A stretch of 64,000 bases of DNA from Auriscalpium vulgare (GCA_019915015.1 JAHBBC010000002.1:992001-1056000), one strand, 5' to 3'; positions 1 through 10,797 are shown, numbered from the stretch's first letter. Notes: generated by a model not told the origin, from the letters alone. Made by a program: numbers and translations.

Positions 1-488
1 GAGTTCGCTCCCTAGGTCCATCATGAGAGACTCTGCTTCTACCATATTGTGGAGTCGACGAGAAGAAAGTCGACTGGCAGTGGTCGTGGTGAGGTTCCTC
101 GTGGCAGAGGGATTAAGAGACGAGAGTAGGCGGCGAGGATAGAGCAGAGACGAGGAAACTCCAGCTGCAAGGATTCGTAGGTAGGGTGTTTTCGGACACT
201 GAAGGCGAAACATGTTGATATATAGTGGAGAGGAGGGGAAATGATGAAGAGGGACCGGAACGTGCGAAACTAAATGTGAGAAGAGGCTGCATCGAGACAT
301 CGATCCTCCACGCGTCTTAACACATTTCTACCGAATTCTTGCAGTGATGAACAGGCGACATGGATATAACATTTGGAGTGGGGGCGCGGTTTCAAACAAT
401 CGAGATATAAGTACATGCACATATCGGAATAGCTAACGGAACAGAACATCTTTGGACCAGCAACGCGGCAGGTCTGGCGTCGCATGGA
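1..488. other. Left-edge non-coding stretch
   Basis: I see no convincing coding region here. Both strands hold only short open frames without recognisable motifs. It may be the end or the flank of a gene lying left of the window. Confidence 0.4.
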
Positions 489-815
489 TCAAGCGCCTTG
501 AACATCTTTAGTAGCCTCCTTCAACGCATCTTCGATCTCTTCCTTGTCAGCACCGTCCCTAATCTCAATCGTTGCCATCACCGACAAAGGAGCGCTGGTC
601 AGTTCACTTTCTGTGGTGATACTGTGACCGAGGATAGCACGAGCGTCGGCAATGAATCGCGCGCGGGTCAGTGTACTATGTAGTGAGATTGTCAAGAGGT
701 GATGGACGAGACATACCGTATGTTCGAGCACTCGTTTGTTCAAGCACTCGCCGTGATTCAGCCCGCAAGTGGTGATGAAGTAATATTGTCTGCGCTGAAA
801 ATAGTTGGCACCCAT
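489..815 (-). CDS. Possible small hypothetical protein
   Basis: An open frame of 108 codons runs from an ATG at 815 to a stop at 489. The C-terminal third is helical and acidic (EIRDGADKEEIEDALKEA), which looks like protein rather than noise. A GTATGT...CATAG stretch of about 41 nt lies in the middle (roughly 675-716) and resembles a short intron, but removing it breaks the frame, so the exon structure is unresolved. I do not recognise a family. It could be the last exon(s) of a longer gene whose start I have not found, or a chance frame. Confidence 0.25.
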   Translation of the reverse strand: MGANYFQRRQYYFITTCGLNHGECLNKRVLEHTVCLVHHLLTISLHSTLTRARFIADARAILGHSITTESELTSAPLSVMATIEIRDGADKEEIEDALKEATKDVQGA

Positions 816-2788
816 CGAGCGGTGCAGTGGAAAGTTGTCTCTCAGTGATTACGACGCGGCGTCAGCCTGAGCTCATGACCTCCGAAGGCGCAAGAGGTTG
901 CACGCGTCCATGAGGTCGACGTTCACGGGCCCATCTTGAGCTAGTCTTCTGGATTTTGAGCGCAGCATTGGCCATGTTGTCGTGTCATCAATGACCAGGA
1001 AAGCGTGCGTCGGCAAGGTTTGTGTAGGTCAGGAGGATGCTCTCGCGCTGGTCCCCGAAAACGACTGTTGAAGGCCACGAGAAAAAATAAAGCAATCGAG
1101 GGCCCGCGACTGTCGACTAATCGACGATGAGATGGGGCGATAAATCCAGGGAGCCCTGGGTGGCCTGACAACTTGGATCAATACAGTTCAGAGCGGAGAA
1201 TTTCTTAAACAGTGCTGCGGGACGTACAATCATATGCATGCGCAGTCCACACCGAACCATGATCATGAGAAATCAGGCGACTCGTAATCGATTGCTCGAA
1301 GTGCTTTGTAAAGATCACGTCGCCGCCGCAGTTTCGCGGCCAGGAAACAGGGACGAGCACGCGCCCAGAGATCCAAATATCTGCACAGCATGTTGCAACT
1401 GAGCAAACGCGATTATGACCGGGAGCGAGGTGCGCTGCCACGCCACCCCCGCATACCCCAGATTGCATGGGCGTGCGAGTACTACTCGGCACCGGTTCTC
1501 ATCATCAGCCCCACCTAATACCACGAACTTGGATCATGTACGTTTCGTGTGCAGAACCAGACACAAACCGCTTGCAATGGAGCCTTTGAAGGCACCGAGA
1601 AACCTTCCAACACACTTGATAGTGATGGTCATTGGTAACTAGAGTTGAACGAAGACAGATATATGTCGCTGTGGGGTAAGAGCGTGAGTCAATTGTGCGT
1701 GGAGCTTGAGCTAAAACGAGCGCGCTGCGCGGGCGCAACAAACACATATGTCCCGTCACGACTACGCTGTGGTGACAGCCATCATCAAGTGAGCGCTGCT
1801 CTTCGCATAAAGCCCGCGCAGTCGTCCGGAGCCACCAACCACGCATGCCCGTTTTGCCCCCACTCACCTGCGACACTCTTCGTCTCGCCCCCAACTCCCA
1901 ACAGCGAGCATCGTGACGATCCAAATGCCATCTGTCCACCCCAGGGCCTCGCGAGGCCCGCGCCGCCGCGTCTCCTTCGTTGCGTCGCTGAAGTTCTTCC
2001 TTGCCGTCGTCGCGGGCGTCGATGAGCGCCCCCCGCGGCGAGGATCGCGAGGCGCGGCGTCCATGTCGGTGTCCGCGCCCAAGTCCATCAAGTCGCAGAA
2101 CTCGCGCAAAGAGACTATGCGCTTCCAAATTCATCCGCCCGATAAGCCGTTTCTTAGGTGACGTGGCACGCGCGGTACGCAGGGATTGTAGCTGTGGTCG
2201 CAGGCTGGGGGCTGACATAGGTATCCTAGAGTGGGTGCTTCGCCAAGATATGCAACCATAGCATGATAAAGGACGCACAGAGAAATGGATGTAATTGTAA
2301 TTGTAGGCAGATCGGAATCTTGCCGTCGTATACGTTTTGGCCTGCATTGCAGACATGAGGCTCCCGCCTTTCTGCAGTAGCACCGTCGTGACCTGATCGA
2401 GGAGATGGCGAGATAAGCAGGGCGCAGTGGGGGAGATGTGCACTGAGTGAATTTATGTCGAGTAGGTGGCAGGCTGCAATTGTGTCAGTGAGCGCGAAGT
2501 AGGTGATGAGCTGAGCTAGTCCGAAGGGTGCGCTGAGCAGCTGAGCAGCAGGTATGCGTGTAACGAGAAGGCGATTTACAACCTTTCGTTACCATTTTAT
2601 TTGCAACGGAAAGAAGGCGTTGAGTATTTTGCGATTGATTTCGAGCCTAAAAAGCGCCACGCACAACACTGTATTACATAGCTCATAAGTAACTTAGTAA
2701 CACTCGAAGCATATAGGAGCACAGAAAGGCGTGAATGAGTACATGACGAGCCTGAGATTCACCGAGTGGTGCCAGTTGGGAGCGCAGA
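816..2788. other. Long intergenic region, no supported gene
   Basis: Nearly 2 kb without a gene I can support. The longest frame, on the minus strand over 1505-2443, is Arg/Ser-rich, lacks domain-like composition and is contradicted by equally long frames on the other strand. The right part (about 2450-2780) is AT-richer and would be the 3' flank of the HPC2-like gene. A lineage-specific or non-coding transcript cannot be excluded. Confidence 0.4.
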
Positions 2789-4963
2789 TCAGCTCTCACT
2801 GTCCATCGCCTCCTTCTCAAACTTCTTCTTCATTACACTCACTAGGCGAGACGTCAATGACGGTAAAGGGTGAGACAAGGGCGCACAACACGTACCTTCA
2901 CGCGAGATCTGGCCGGATGACATCCAGCCGTCCGGGAACGAGGCGACGATCTTCTGATACAGGATCTTGCGCAGCCCCTGCTCGCTCACCAGTGTTGTTG
3001 AGTTCTCCAGCGTGCTGTAGAAACACGCACGGCATGAGCCACCCGTCCACCCGCCGCACAACGCGCGCACTCACTTCTTCTCGTTCTCGATGCGACAACA
3101 CTCGTTGCTGAGGCACACGAGATTCCACACGGTGCCCTTCATCGCCTCCGTCATCTTGTACTTCTTGAATGGCGGGTGGCTGTCCTTCCCGTCTTTCCCG
3201 TCCTTCCCGTCACCGTCTGCGCTCTTGTCCACGTCCATCGCGGCCGCGTCGTCTGCGCTTGCGAGCGGGATCTGCTGCATAGAGGGCGTGCCCTCTGTCG
3301 ACGCCGACCCGGTGCCGTCCGCCTTTGCCTTCTCCTGCCGTTTTTCTGCAGTAACATGAGTGTGACACGGTCTTATAAGGCGGAGGCCACGCACCCCATT
3401 GTTGCACACTGCGCTCGTACTCCTCCTGTGCCTTTTCAAAGCCCTCGTTCACCGTGTGTTGCAGTTGTGCCAATAGCTCATCCTGCCGTTGTGTGAGGAG
3501 CATCATGTGGTCTTGGAACACCGTCCTCTTGATAAGTTTCTGGACAGCATAGAGCTATTCTGGCAGTTCGCGTGACAGGAATAGGCGAGCGTACCATCAT
3601 TGTGAAGCGGTTATACGGGAATATACGCGGCATGAGGTTGAAGAAGTTCTCGTCGTACTCGTTGAGCTTGATGGCCTTGAGCGCGATGTCCGCCAGCAAG
3701 GGTTTGATCGACGGCGGGAACTTGCCCTTGACCTCCCAAGACTCTGCGGGCACGATTCGTCACATTATATGCGGCTCAAAACACGAGCACGCCTACCTTT
3801 GGCAATCTCCGCTTTGAGGTCCTCGATGGCCGCCTCCAGCTCTGGGTGGAAGGGGTGCTAGAGCATGCCGCTCTTGAGCACCGCATACACCCCAGACGTA
3901 GGCAGAAGAAGAGTTACGCACGATGTCCACGACCACTTTCCGCTTCTTCTTCGCAGCCTCCGACTCGGCGTTCTTTCGCTTTGCAGTAGAGCTTGAGCGG
4001 TCGTCGTCGTCGAGCAGCGTGATCGGCGCCTCCTTCGTGCCCGTGTCACTCCTCCTCCCTCGATCCTTCTCCTCCTCCTTCTCTTTTTCCTTGTCTTTCT
4101 CCTTGTCCTTGTCTGCCTTCTTCACTACGTGCGGGAAGTTGCTCGGGCCCGCGATGGGCTCGGGCGGCGGAAGGTGCGACCGCTTTGACTTCGGCTTTTT
4201 GGGCGTCTTGTCCTTGAGCAGCGCGACCTCGCCGGACGACACGTAGAAGCCCTGCTGCTTCGTCTGCGCGAAGAACTTCCGCTCATCGACCGCAAGCTCC
4301 GAGTCGTCAATGAAGGGGTCGTTCAAGTCGTAGTACTCGGCCGCGAGATTCTTCTTCTGGAATTGATGAGTGGTCGGGCTCGCCCGGACACGCGAACGGG
4401 ACACGCACCCTCTTGCCTCTCTTGCCTTTGCCCGTCTCAGCCGCCCCCTCACCGCCCTCCGCCTCCGCACCGTCTCCCTCACCGTCGCCGTCGCCGTCGC
4501 TCTCGCTCTCGTAGCGCTTGGTGGCCGCCACGGGCGTCGACGGGCGCTGGCCGGTGGCCTTCGCGAGCGACGCGACGTCGACTTCGTAGTTCTCCGGGCC
4601 GCCGAGACGAATTTCAAGGCGCACAGTCTTCAGAGGCGGGGCCGGGGGAGGAGGAGGGGACGGCGAGGGTGAACGCGGCCGAGCCGCCTTGACAGACTTT
4701 GGCTTAGGCGCCGGCGGCGGGAACTGCGGGACGTGACCTGACGATGATGCAGGCGAGGGCGCCGCCAGTGCTGGGGTCTTGTCCGACGCATGACGGGACA
4801 GCGACGGCTTGGCCATCAGCTGCTGATTGACGTCCTCCGACGACCCGCCGCTACGGTGGTCGTCGTCCTCGACCATGGGCGAGGCGCGGTGGGAGACCGG
4901 CAGGGCAGAATGGGGAGATCCCTCCGGTACAAATTTATCGTCGACCATCTCGACGTCGGTCAT
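2789..4963 (-). CDS. HPC2: HIRA-complex subunit HPC2 / ubinuclein homologue
   Basis: Predicted subunit of the HIRA histone H3-H4 chaperone, which deposits nucleosomes independently of replication and represses histone genes. The N-terminal exon (4963-4409) is Pro/Ser/Asp-rich and disordered. Exon 2, after a 52-nt intron (4357-4408), opens with the Hpc2-related domain: NLAAEYYDLNDPFIDDSEL, then DERKFFAQTKQQGFYVSSGE. Later exons give the ubinuclein middle domain (HPFHPELEAAIEDLKAEIAK, then SWEVKGKFPPSIKPLLADIA, then KLIKRTVFQDHMMLLTQRQD). The last exons hold SEQGLRKILYQKIVASFPDG, and the protein ends MKKKFEKEAMDSES. I count seven introns; all the joins I checked are GT-AG and keep frame. The order of Hpc2-related domain followed by middle domain is diagnostic of the family. 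The exact start is the first ATG of the long exon-1 frame and is less certain. Confidence 0.9.
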
Positions 4964-5656
4964 CGCAAACCTGCGTTACGGGACAGGCAAAGATGTGATT
5001 ACGCAGCATGAAGAGATGGCGGTAAGTGAGAGAGACATACGGCTTGGGATTTGAGTGCTACGTGGACTTCCGGTGCCTAAAATAATTAGAAAGATAAAAA
5101 CTTGACCAGTGCGTATCTGGGGGAGAGTTATGAAGGGGGCAGACGAGGGACGAGGGGGAGCAGAGGGGGAGGAGGGCGAGGGACGACGATGTGGAAGATG
5201 CCTAAAAAGGCAAGTTCCGGGGGAGAAAGAGGAGCAGCTGAGGCCCGCGAGGGACGTGGTCCGTGCGCAGTGGTATTTCCACATTCCCATGACCAGGGCA
5301 TGCACTCCGCCACGTCAACTCCGTTCTTCCTGTCTCCTTTGGCGTCTTTCCTGCGTCTTTCTCTTCCGAGGACACCCTTTGTCAAGGGCATAGGTAGGCG
5401 ACTGGTCACTGTAGGTCCTTGCATATGTCGTGGCCCTGGCTGGTGCCAGTGGGCAAACCATGTAACGGTATGTCGCTCGTGATCGTGCTTACTCTCGTGC
5501 TGTGACAAATCACTTTCCCACATCAAACCGCCTGTGCGTTCATCGCAGAGACGAATGCGTCCTTCCGCCGCAGTCTGCAAATCGCAAGGGACGATCTGGC
5601 TGTCTCCTGAGATGAAGGTCGGGGTTTACGGGGGCCCGATTGTCACCTGCGACTGG
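4964..5656. other. Intergenic region upstream of HPC2 and BTB gene A
   Basis: This is the divergent upstream region of the HPC2-like gene and of the BTB cluster. It has a purine-rich tract on the plus strand around 5120-5250 (pyrimidine-rich when read from HPC2), which resembles a fungal promoter/5'UTR. No gene is supported. Confidence 0.4.
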
Positions 5657-5815
5657 GGTCGCCGTCCGGAAAACACTCCAGGATCCTGGCGCGTGATCCT
5701 GGCGCGTCTTCCGGAAAGCACTCCAGGTCCTGGGGTCGCCATCCGGAACGCACTCCAGGTTCGTTTAGGGGGCCTGACGTCGCTGGGAGGTCGCCATCCG
5801 GAAAGCACACCGGCC
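5657..5815 (+). repeat. Four degenerate copies of a 25-bp motif
   Basis: A unit close to GTCGCCATCCGGAAAGCAC, followed by TCCAGG, occurs at about 5658-5682, 5703-5727, 5734-5758 and 5790-5812. The copies share the core TCCGGAA(A/C)(A/G)CAC. The first two are joined by a doubled GATCCTGGCGCG. The array lies about 100 bp upstream of the start of BTB gene A, so it could be a minisatellite or a cluster of binding sites. Confidence 0.7.
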
Positions 5816-5853
5816 ACAGTGTCTCACGGAATCTCTACCGAGAGCTTGCCACC

Positions 5854-5908
5854 ATGTTTAAAATCTGGGTTCTCGTCCTTCAATCAGCAGCACACATCCT
5901 CCCCCGAG
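5854..5908 (+). promoter_or_regulatory. Conserved leader of BTB genes A and B (copy A)
   Basis: The 55 bases before the ATG of gene A begin ATGTTTAAAATCTGG and are alignable with the 55 bases before gene B (7243-7297). TTTAAA lies 52 bp before the ATG in both. It may be a TATA-like element. If transcription starts further upstream, the leader ATG is instead an out-of-frame upstream start that overlaps the main frame. Confidence 0.5.
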
Positions 5909-6924
5909 ATGCCCACCTCCCCCACCAGCACCACCGTACACGCGGTTCCCGACATTTACAACACCACCCCTATCACCACCTACTTAATCAAGGACAAAGA
6001 ATTTTGGTTGCGCGATGGCTCCCTCGTCCTTATTTGCGGCGACACAGCCTTCCGTGTCCACGCCTCGCTTCTCGCGCAGCACACCCCCTTGTTCAAAATG
6101 ATGAACACAGGCCCCAACACCAGCATCGAGGTCTTCGAGGGGTGCCCCGTCTACCGCCTTCTCGAGGATGCCAGTGATATCCATGACTTTCTTGTGCTTC
6201 TCTACAGTCGGCGGTGAGTCTACATTGCACGCTCTGCGCGGCAAATGCTAATACTGTTACTGGATCCTCCAGGTCCTGTCAAGATATTGGCAGCCTTCGT
6301 CCGCTCCTCATTGGGCGCTTCTTGCGTCTGGCCGACGCGTACAAGACGCACGACGTGCGCGCGAAGCTTGTTGAGCACCTCAACTATTTCTTCCCGAAGT
6401 CGCTGGGAGGCCTGCGTCGCCTGCGGCGCCAGGGCACACTCCCCAACCCCATGATGGGCGTTGAGCTCAGCTACGCCTATGCGATCCCATCTGTTCTCCC
6501 GGCCGCGCTCTACATGACCGCGCTGCTTCCGGAGAGCATGTACGTTGGGTATTTCAAGCGCGTGCGCACCCCGCTCGCTTTTGAGGCGCTCGAAGCAATC
6601 GCTAGCTTCAAGAGGCGTTTCATCGAGATCGGCACTAGCAGTGCATATGCATCCAATGGCACTGCTCTCGCCACCCAGCCATGCGTGTCCGGCAACGCAG
6701 CCTGCCCCGGTCTCACTGCGCGCACGCTCCGCAGCGCGATGCGCCCGTACGCGCTGTTCAAAGTGGCTGTGATCGTCAACCTGGGCTATATTTGTGAGGC
6801 TGGCAGAGTGCTTTGTGAGCATTGCATCCAGGAATGGGACAGAAGGGCGGCAGAGATGCAGGATGGGCTATGGTCAGTCGTCCTCAAACTCACTGAGGGG
6901 GGGCAAGGGTTGAACGGGCAGTGA
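5909..6924 (+). CDS. BTB/POZ domain protein A
   Basis: Two exons, 5909-6213 and 6273-6924, give 318 residues. The 59-nt intron has donor GTGAGT, branch TGCTAATAC and acceptor TCCAG. The N-terminal half is a BTB/POZ domain: WLRDGSLVLICGDTAFRVHA, then LLAQHTPLFKMM and DIHDFLVLLYSRR. The C-terminal half is the helical region typical of agaricomycete BTB proteins (AYKTHDVRAKLVEHLNYFFP), ending in a Cys pattern C-x5-C...LCEHC. BTB domains dimerise and often recruit cullin-3 or transcription regulators, but the role of this expanded fungal group is unknown. Gene B directly downstream has the same length and intron position, so the pair is a tandem duplicate. The ATG at 5909 is chosen because the BTB domain follows it directly and gene B begins at the equivalent place. 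Confidence 0.88.
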
Positions 6925-7242
6925 GTTTCACAGAAGAAGAACATCATGTAAAATAACATTCATCTGCAACATATTGATCTTGATCATATCCGATGAATCT
7001 TGTCTGCAAGGACTGCTGCCCTCTAGCTGAGCTCTCAGGGCGAAGTGCAGTCCCTAGTCGCCGCGCGATGCGCTCCCGTCCCTTCAAGTTCCCGTCCCGC
7101 GACGGTGTTTAAACTTTGCTTCCCGAACCTCCTCCGGTCGGGCCGAGCCGAGCCGTGTAGGCATCCGAAATCGTAAGCATATTTGCTGGAATCGTTAGCC
7201 ATCTCTTGGACCCAGCCAGCGACCTCCTTGCTCATTGTCACA
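6925..7242. other. Spacer between BTB genes A and B
   Basis: About 370 bp separate the stop of gene A from the start of gene B. Apart from the conserved leader at its right end (7243-7297), it shows only short frames on the minus strand with no domain character. I see no gene. Confidence 0.5.
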
Positions 7243-7297
7243 ATGTTTAAAACCTGGGGCCCGTCTACTCAATGTGCAGCGCACATCCTCCTACAAA
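7243..7297 (+). promoter_or_regulatory. Conserved leader of BTB genes A and B (copy B)
   Basis: Begins ATGTTTAAAACCTGG and aligns with 5854-5908 upstream of gene A, with TTTAAA at the same 52-bp distance from the ATG. A third copy of the 14-mer ATGTTTAAAACCTG, alone, sits at 59804-59817, far from any BTB gene. Confidence 0.5.
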
Positions 7298-8311
7298 ATG
7301 TCCACATCCTCCGCCAACATCATGCAAGCCACTGACTCCGACATCGACTGCGCCTCACACGGCGCTCCTGCCTTCACCGTCACATTCACCAAGGACGAAG
7401 ACTGTTGGTTTACTGATGGCTCCATCGTGATTCTTTGCGGCGACACAGGCTTCCGTGTCCACGCCGATTTTCTCGCGCAGTACACCGCCGTGTTCGTCAC
7501 GAACGCCAGCACCGAAGTCTTCGATGGGTGCTCCGTCTACCGCCCTCAGGATCTCGCGGTGACTGCCGAAGACGTTCATGCCCTCGTCAAGTTGTACTAC
7601 TGGCAGTGCGTTCTTATTGCTTGCCACACGCGGCCAACACCAACGCTTACTCGCTCATCCAGGCACGGCCCGGGGCAAGGCAAGGGCCGTCTTTCTCTTC
7701 CCCTCATCGCCGGCGTCCTGCGCATCGTCGTGGCGTACAAAGTATGTGACGTGCGAGCGAAGCTCGTCGAGCTCCTCAACAGTTTCTTCCCGAGGACGTG
7801 GGATGACCTGCAATATGCGCAGTGCTGGGGTATGCGCGCGCCGGGATACAACCCCATGATAGCCTTGGCGATCAGCTACGCCTTCGACATTCCATCCATT
7901 CGCCCCGCCGCGCTCTACCTCACCGCGCTCCGTCCGGAGAGCGCGTACGTGGGCTTCTTCGAGTCTGTTCCCGCCCCGATCAATTCCGAGGCACTCGAGG
8001 CGATCGCTCGTTTCAAGTGGCACTTCATCAATAGCTCAGTTGTCGTCTGGCCTGTGGCCGACCAGCCTTGCGTGACCTGGGACGCGGCTACCTGCCCGGG
8101 CATCACTGTGAGCGCGATGTGCAGTTCCATGCGCATGTACGCGCTGCTGGAAAGGAGCGTGTTCCTCTCGCACGAGATGCCTTGTGAAGGCGGCCGGGCG
8201 CTTTGTGCGCCTTGCCTCCAGGTGTGGTACTGTGGCCACGAACGCGTGCGCGCCGGGCTATGGTCGCGAGTTCTCGACCTTACCGACGAGAGTGGGCAAG
8301 GGAGCTCGTAA
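7298..8311 (+). CDS. BTB/POZ domain protein B
   Basis: Exons 7298-7605 and 7663-8311 give 318 residues, exactly the length of protein A. The BTB domain is recognisable (CWFTDGSIVILCGDTGFRVH, FLAQYTAVFV, DVHALVKLYYWQ), followed by the helical region (VCDVRAKLVELLNSFFPRTW) and the Cys-containing tail (LCAPCLQVWYC). The intron (7606-7662, GTGCGT...CCAG) falls at the same position as in gene A. It is 57 nt long with no in-frame stop, so retaining it would simply insert 19 residues. The start at 7298 matches that of gene A. Same expanded agaricomycete BTB group; specific function unknown. Confidence 0.87.
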   Translation: MSTSSANIMQATDSDIDCASHGAPAFTVTFTKDEDCWFTDGSIVILCGDTGFRVHADFLAQYTAVFVTNASTEVFDGCSVYRPQDLAVTAEDVHALVKLYYWQCVLIACHTRPTPTLTRSSRHGPGQGKGRLSLPLIAGVLRIVVAYKVCDVRAKLVELLNSFFPRTWDDLQYAQCWGMRAPGYNPMIALAISYAFDIPSIRPAALYLTALRPESAYVGFFESVPAPINSEALEAIARFKWHFINSSVVVWPVADQPCVTWDAATCPGITVSAMCSSMRMYALLERSVFLSHEMPCEGGRALCAPCLQVWYCGHERVRAGLWSRVLDLTDESGQGSS

Positions 8312-8561
8312 TGACGGCTGGAAGAAGAAGTAAAGCGAAATATGTAACCTCATAACAGTCGGAAGTAAATAAAATAAAACATGAGTAGCGCGAGTACACT
8401 GACTTCAATTGCAAACCGTGACACAGTGACGACCGACGCGCTGTGACTATATGTGACCCGACGCGTTTACCGTGACGGGAGTTGAGCCGCGGCCTCGTTG
8501 CCTTTATCTTGTGATTGCTCAATCTATTCCTTCCTTTGTTTCCTTACAACCAAGTTCACCC

Positions 8562-9693
8562 ATGGACGCTGGCACAGACAACAGCGGGCCCGCTCTCAAG
8601 CGCCGCAGGGAAGACGAAGGCCCCAACTCGGACGCCTGCGGCCCTGCCGCCAGTGGCACGACGACATTCAGACGGAGTGGGGAGGTGTGGATGGAGGACG
8701 GCAACATCATCCTCGTGTCGCAGGACGTTGGCTACCGCGTGCACCGCGGCGTCCTTGCCAACAACTCCGTCGTCTTCCGGGACATGTTCGCGAACAGCGC
8801 GCCTTCCGCGGACGAAGTCGTCGATGGGTGTGCGGTGCTGCACCTGCAGGACGTGACGGACGACTTGTGCCACCTCCTGAAAATGATGTATTTCCGCAAG
8901 TGCGTATTGATATTTCTGATCGGTAGTCACCTGTCTGACGACAATCGCACTATCAAGATACGGCCGGGACAAGAGGAAGCTTGGGCTCACCGCTTTGAGC
9001 GGGTTGCTGCGCCTGGCGATGAAGTACATGCTCGATGATTTGCGGGACGAGCTCGTGGAGTACCTCAAGTTCCTCTTCCCTTCGACACTCGACGACTACT
9101 GGTCTGACCGGCGTGTCAAATCCCTCCCCGCCGATTTCGACCCGATGCTCGGCGTGCGGCTCGCCCTCGAATTGGACATCCCCCTCATTTTGCCCGTCGC
9201 TCTCTACCTATCGGCGCTCCTACCACCCGAGAAGAAGCTCATCATCCTCGAGACGGACGACATGTCCCGCAGGGCTTGGACAGAAGTCCTACTGCGGGTG
9301 ATGCAATTCGAGCGGGCATGGGCAGACGCAGCCCACTCATACAAGTTCGACATTTTCTTCGAAGACGCACCCCATGAAGACGATTACATGGGATGTGAGG
9401 GCTTCCAAACTCCCAGAGCCCTCTACCTTATGAAGTGGTTCAGCAACCTGCGTAAAGATGTCTTCTTGGCAGGTCTCTACGAAGAGCCTCCATGGTCTTG
9501 CCATGAAGAGTGCGACTCCGACATAGACAATAGGCTCGAAGGGCTGCGCCAGGGGATTTGGAAGGATCTCCCGTCGATCAGCTCCTCCGCGGCAACGCTA
9601 CCTTGGTCAAAATGGGATGATATCCCTTCGGTGGGAGCATGGGGAGTGGCGGATCTGGTGGAAGCGGAAGATGTGGTGGTTGCCGCAGCGTAG
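8562..9693 (+). CDS. BTB/POZ domain protein C
   Basis: Exons 8562-8899 and 8958-9693, joined across a 58-nt intron, give 357 residues. The N-terminus carries a basic KRRRED patch, then the BTB domain (VWMEDGNIILVSQDVGYRVH, LANNSVVFRDMF, DLCHLLKMMYFRK). After the splice the sequence reads YGRDKRKLGLTALSGLLRLA, closely matching YGQDKSKLGLPRLTSLLRMA in gene D, which fixes the intron edges. The helical part includes FLFPSTLDDYW and DFDPMLGVRLALELDIPLIL. The tail is longer and more acidic than in A and B. It forms a subgroup with D rather than with its closer neighbours A and B. Function unknown; likely dimerising BTB adaptor or regulator. Confidence 0.88.
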
Positions 9694-10299
9694 AAGCAGC
9701 ACATGTGCATCTTTCGGGCTTCATAGGAGGTGTGCCCTCATCCTGGCTATGTACATTCTCCTTACTCTACTCTTCTGGCACAAACCACCTAGCTTGCATG
9801 TAATCGTGGATCTTGAGAAGTCAGACAGTCTCTGTGGCGAGTTCATTGAGCTCGTCGGCACCGGCTGGACAATCATCCTGGACGAGCGCGTCCGTAAGGC
9901 GAAAGCAGTGGCGAGGCGTGAATTTATGCGTCGCCGCTGCACAAAACGGGCGCCAGGCTTTTCATCGACATTATATGTGGGGCAATTTGTTGGTCAGCCA
10001 TTGCGCAAGAAGTTCAGAGGCATTGCCTTGGGATTTAACGGCGTGGCCGCTTTATGGTGTCAAACCCCACACGTTGTTTGAGACGACGCCATGATAGTAG
10101 AAGTCATAGATGGCTACGAAGAAGGAAGAAGTGCCGCTGCGTATGGTGTGTGTAGACGCAAGCATGTGCAGGCGACGTAGCATGAAGAAGGGGAGATGGT
10201 CGTGGATGTGTACGTACAGGGTCGTAGTTGTGTACACCAGGAAACCGGCACCAGGCGATAGAAATCCCGGCGAACCCCCATAGCGACACTGTTATTGAC
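9694..10299. other. 3' flank of BTB gene C
   Basis: About 600 bp lie between BTB gene C and the coiled-coil gene on the other strand. A 154-codon plus-strand frame overlaps the end of gene C, but it has no domain character and reads like 3' untranslated sequence. No gene is supported. Confidence 0.4.
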
Positions 10300-10797
10300 C
10301 TATTGACCTGAGGCTGCCAAACGCTGCTTGAGCTCCGCGCTCTCTTGCTCGAGGTGCGCGATGCGAGCGCGCAGCTCCGCAACGAGTGCCGCGTTCGAGT
10401 CCGCGATCGCCGCATAGGAGGCCGTTAGGCTCTTGATCTGCTCCTTATGGGCTGCCGCTTGTCGACGATTCTGCTCCCAAATCGCTGCTGCTTGCCGACC
10501 CAACTCATCGACCAGGCCGTCAATATCGCCGGTGGCCCCCGATACCGAGGACGGGCGACAGGTAGACGCATCCGACGGTGCGGTGCCCACAGACTGGTCC
10601 GACTGGCTCGCATGCGAGTCTTTATCAGGAGCGGGCGGGCGGGGTGCCAGGGGTGAACGTGGGTGACGAGAGTTTGAAGTGGGTTTGGGCTTGGAGGCAC
10701 GGCGATGAGACGGGAAGACGTGCGGCGCAAGCTTCTGGAGAGCAAGCCGCTGCGGTGACGTTGGTGTTGTCGGCTTTCCCGGGGGATGCGCGTCCAT
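10300..10797 (-). CDS. Small coiled-coil protein, family copy 1
   Basis: A single-exon frame of 165 residues begins MDAHPPGKPTTPTSPQRLAL. The first 90 residues are Pro/Ser/Arg-rich and disordered (ALQKLAPHVFPSHRR). The last 75 are an uninterrupted amphipathic helix, likely a coiled coil (ALVAELRARIAHLEQESAEL, ending KQRLAASGQ). I do not recognise a known domain. Two relatives lie in the same window, at 18083-18450 and 20428-21119. They share the MD(A/G)HP start and the helical end, and copy 3 also has the RLALQ(K/R)LAPH block. The DNA upstream of this copy is also shared with copy 2. It lies between BTB genes C and D on the opposite strand. The start is fixed by conservation with copy 2. Function unknown; a self-associating or partner-binding protein is only inference. 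Confidence 0.65.
   Translation of the reverse strand: MDAHPPGKPTTPTSPQRLALQKLAPHVFPSHRRASKPKPTSNSRHPRSPLAPRPPAPDKDSHASQSDQSVGTAPSDASTCRPSSVSGATGDIDGLVDELGRQAAAIWEQNRRQAAAHKEQIKSLTASYAAIADSNAALVAELRARIAHLEQESAELKQRLAASGQ

Noticed and set aside
1505..2443. A 312-codon minus-strand open frame
   Set aside because: Arg/Ser-rich composition without domain character, opposite-strand frames of similar length, and no family resemblance. It is likely a chance frame in GC-rich DNA.
9617..10081. A 154-codon plus-strand frame after BTB gene C
   Set aside because: Overlaps the end of gene C in another frame and lacks domain character. Best read as 3' untranslated sequence.
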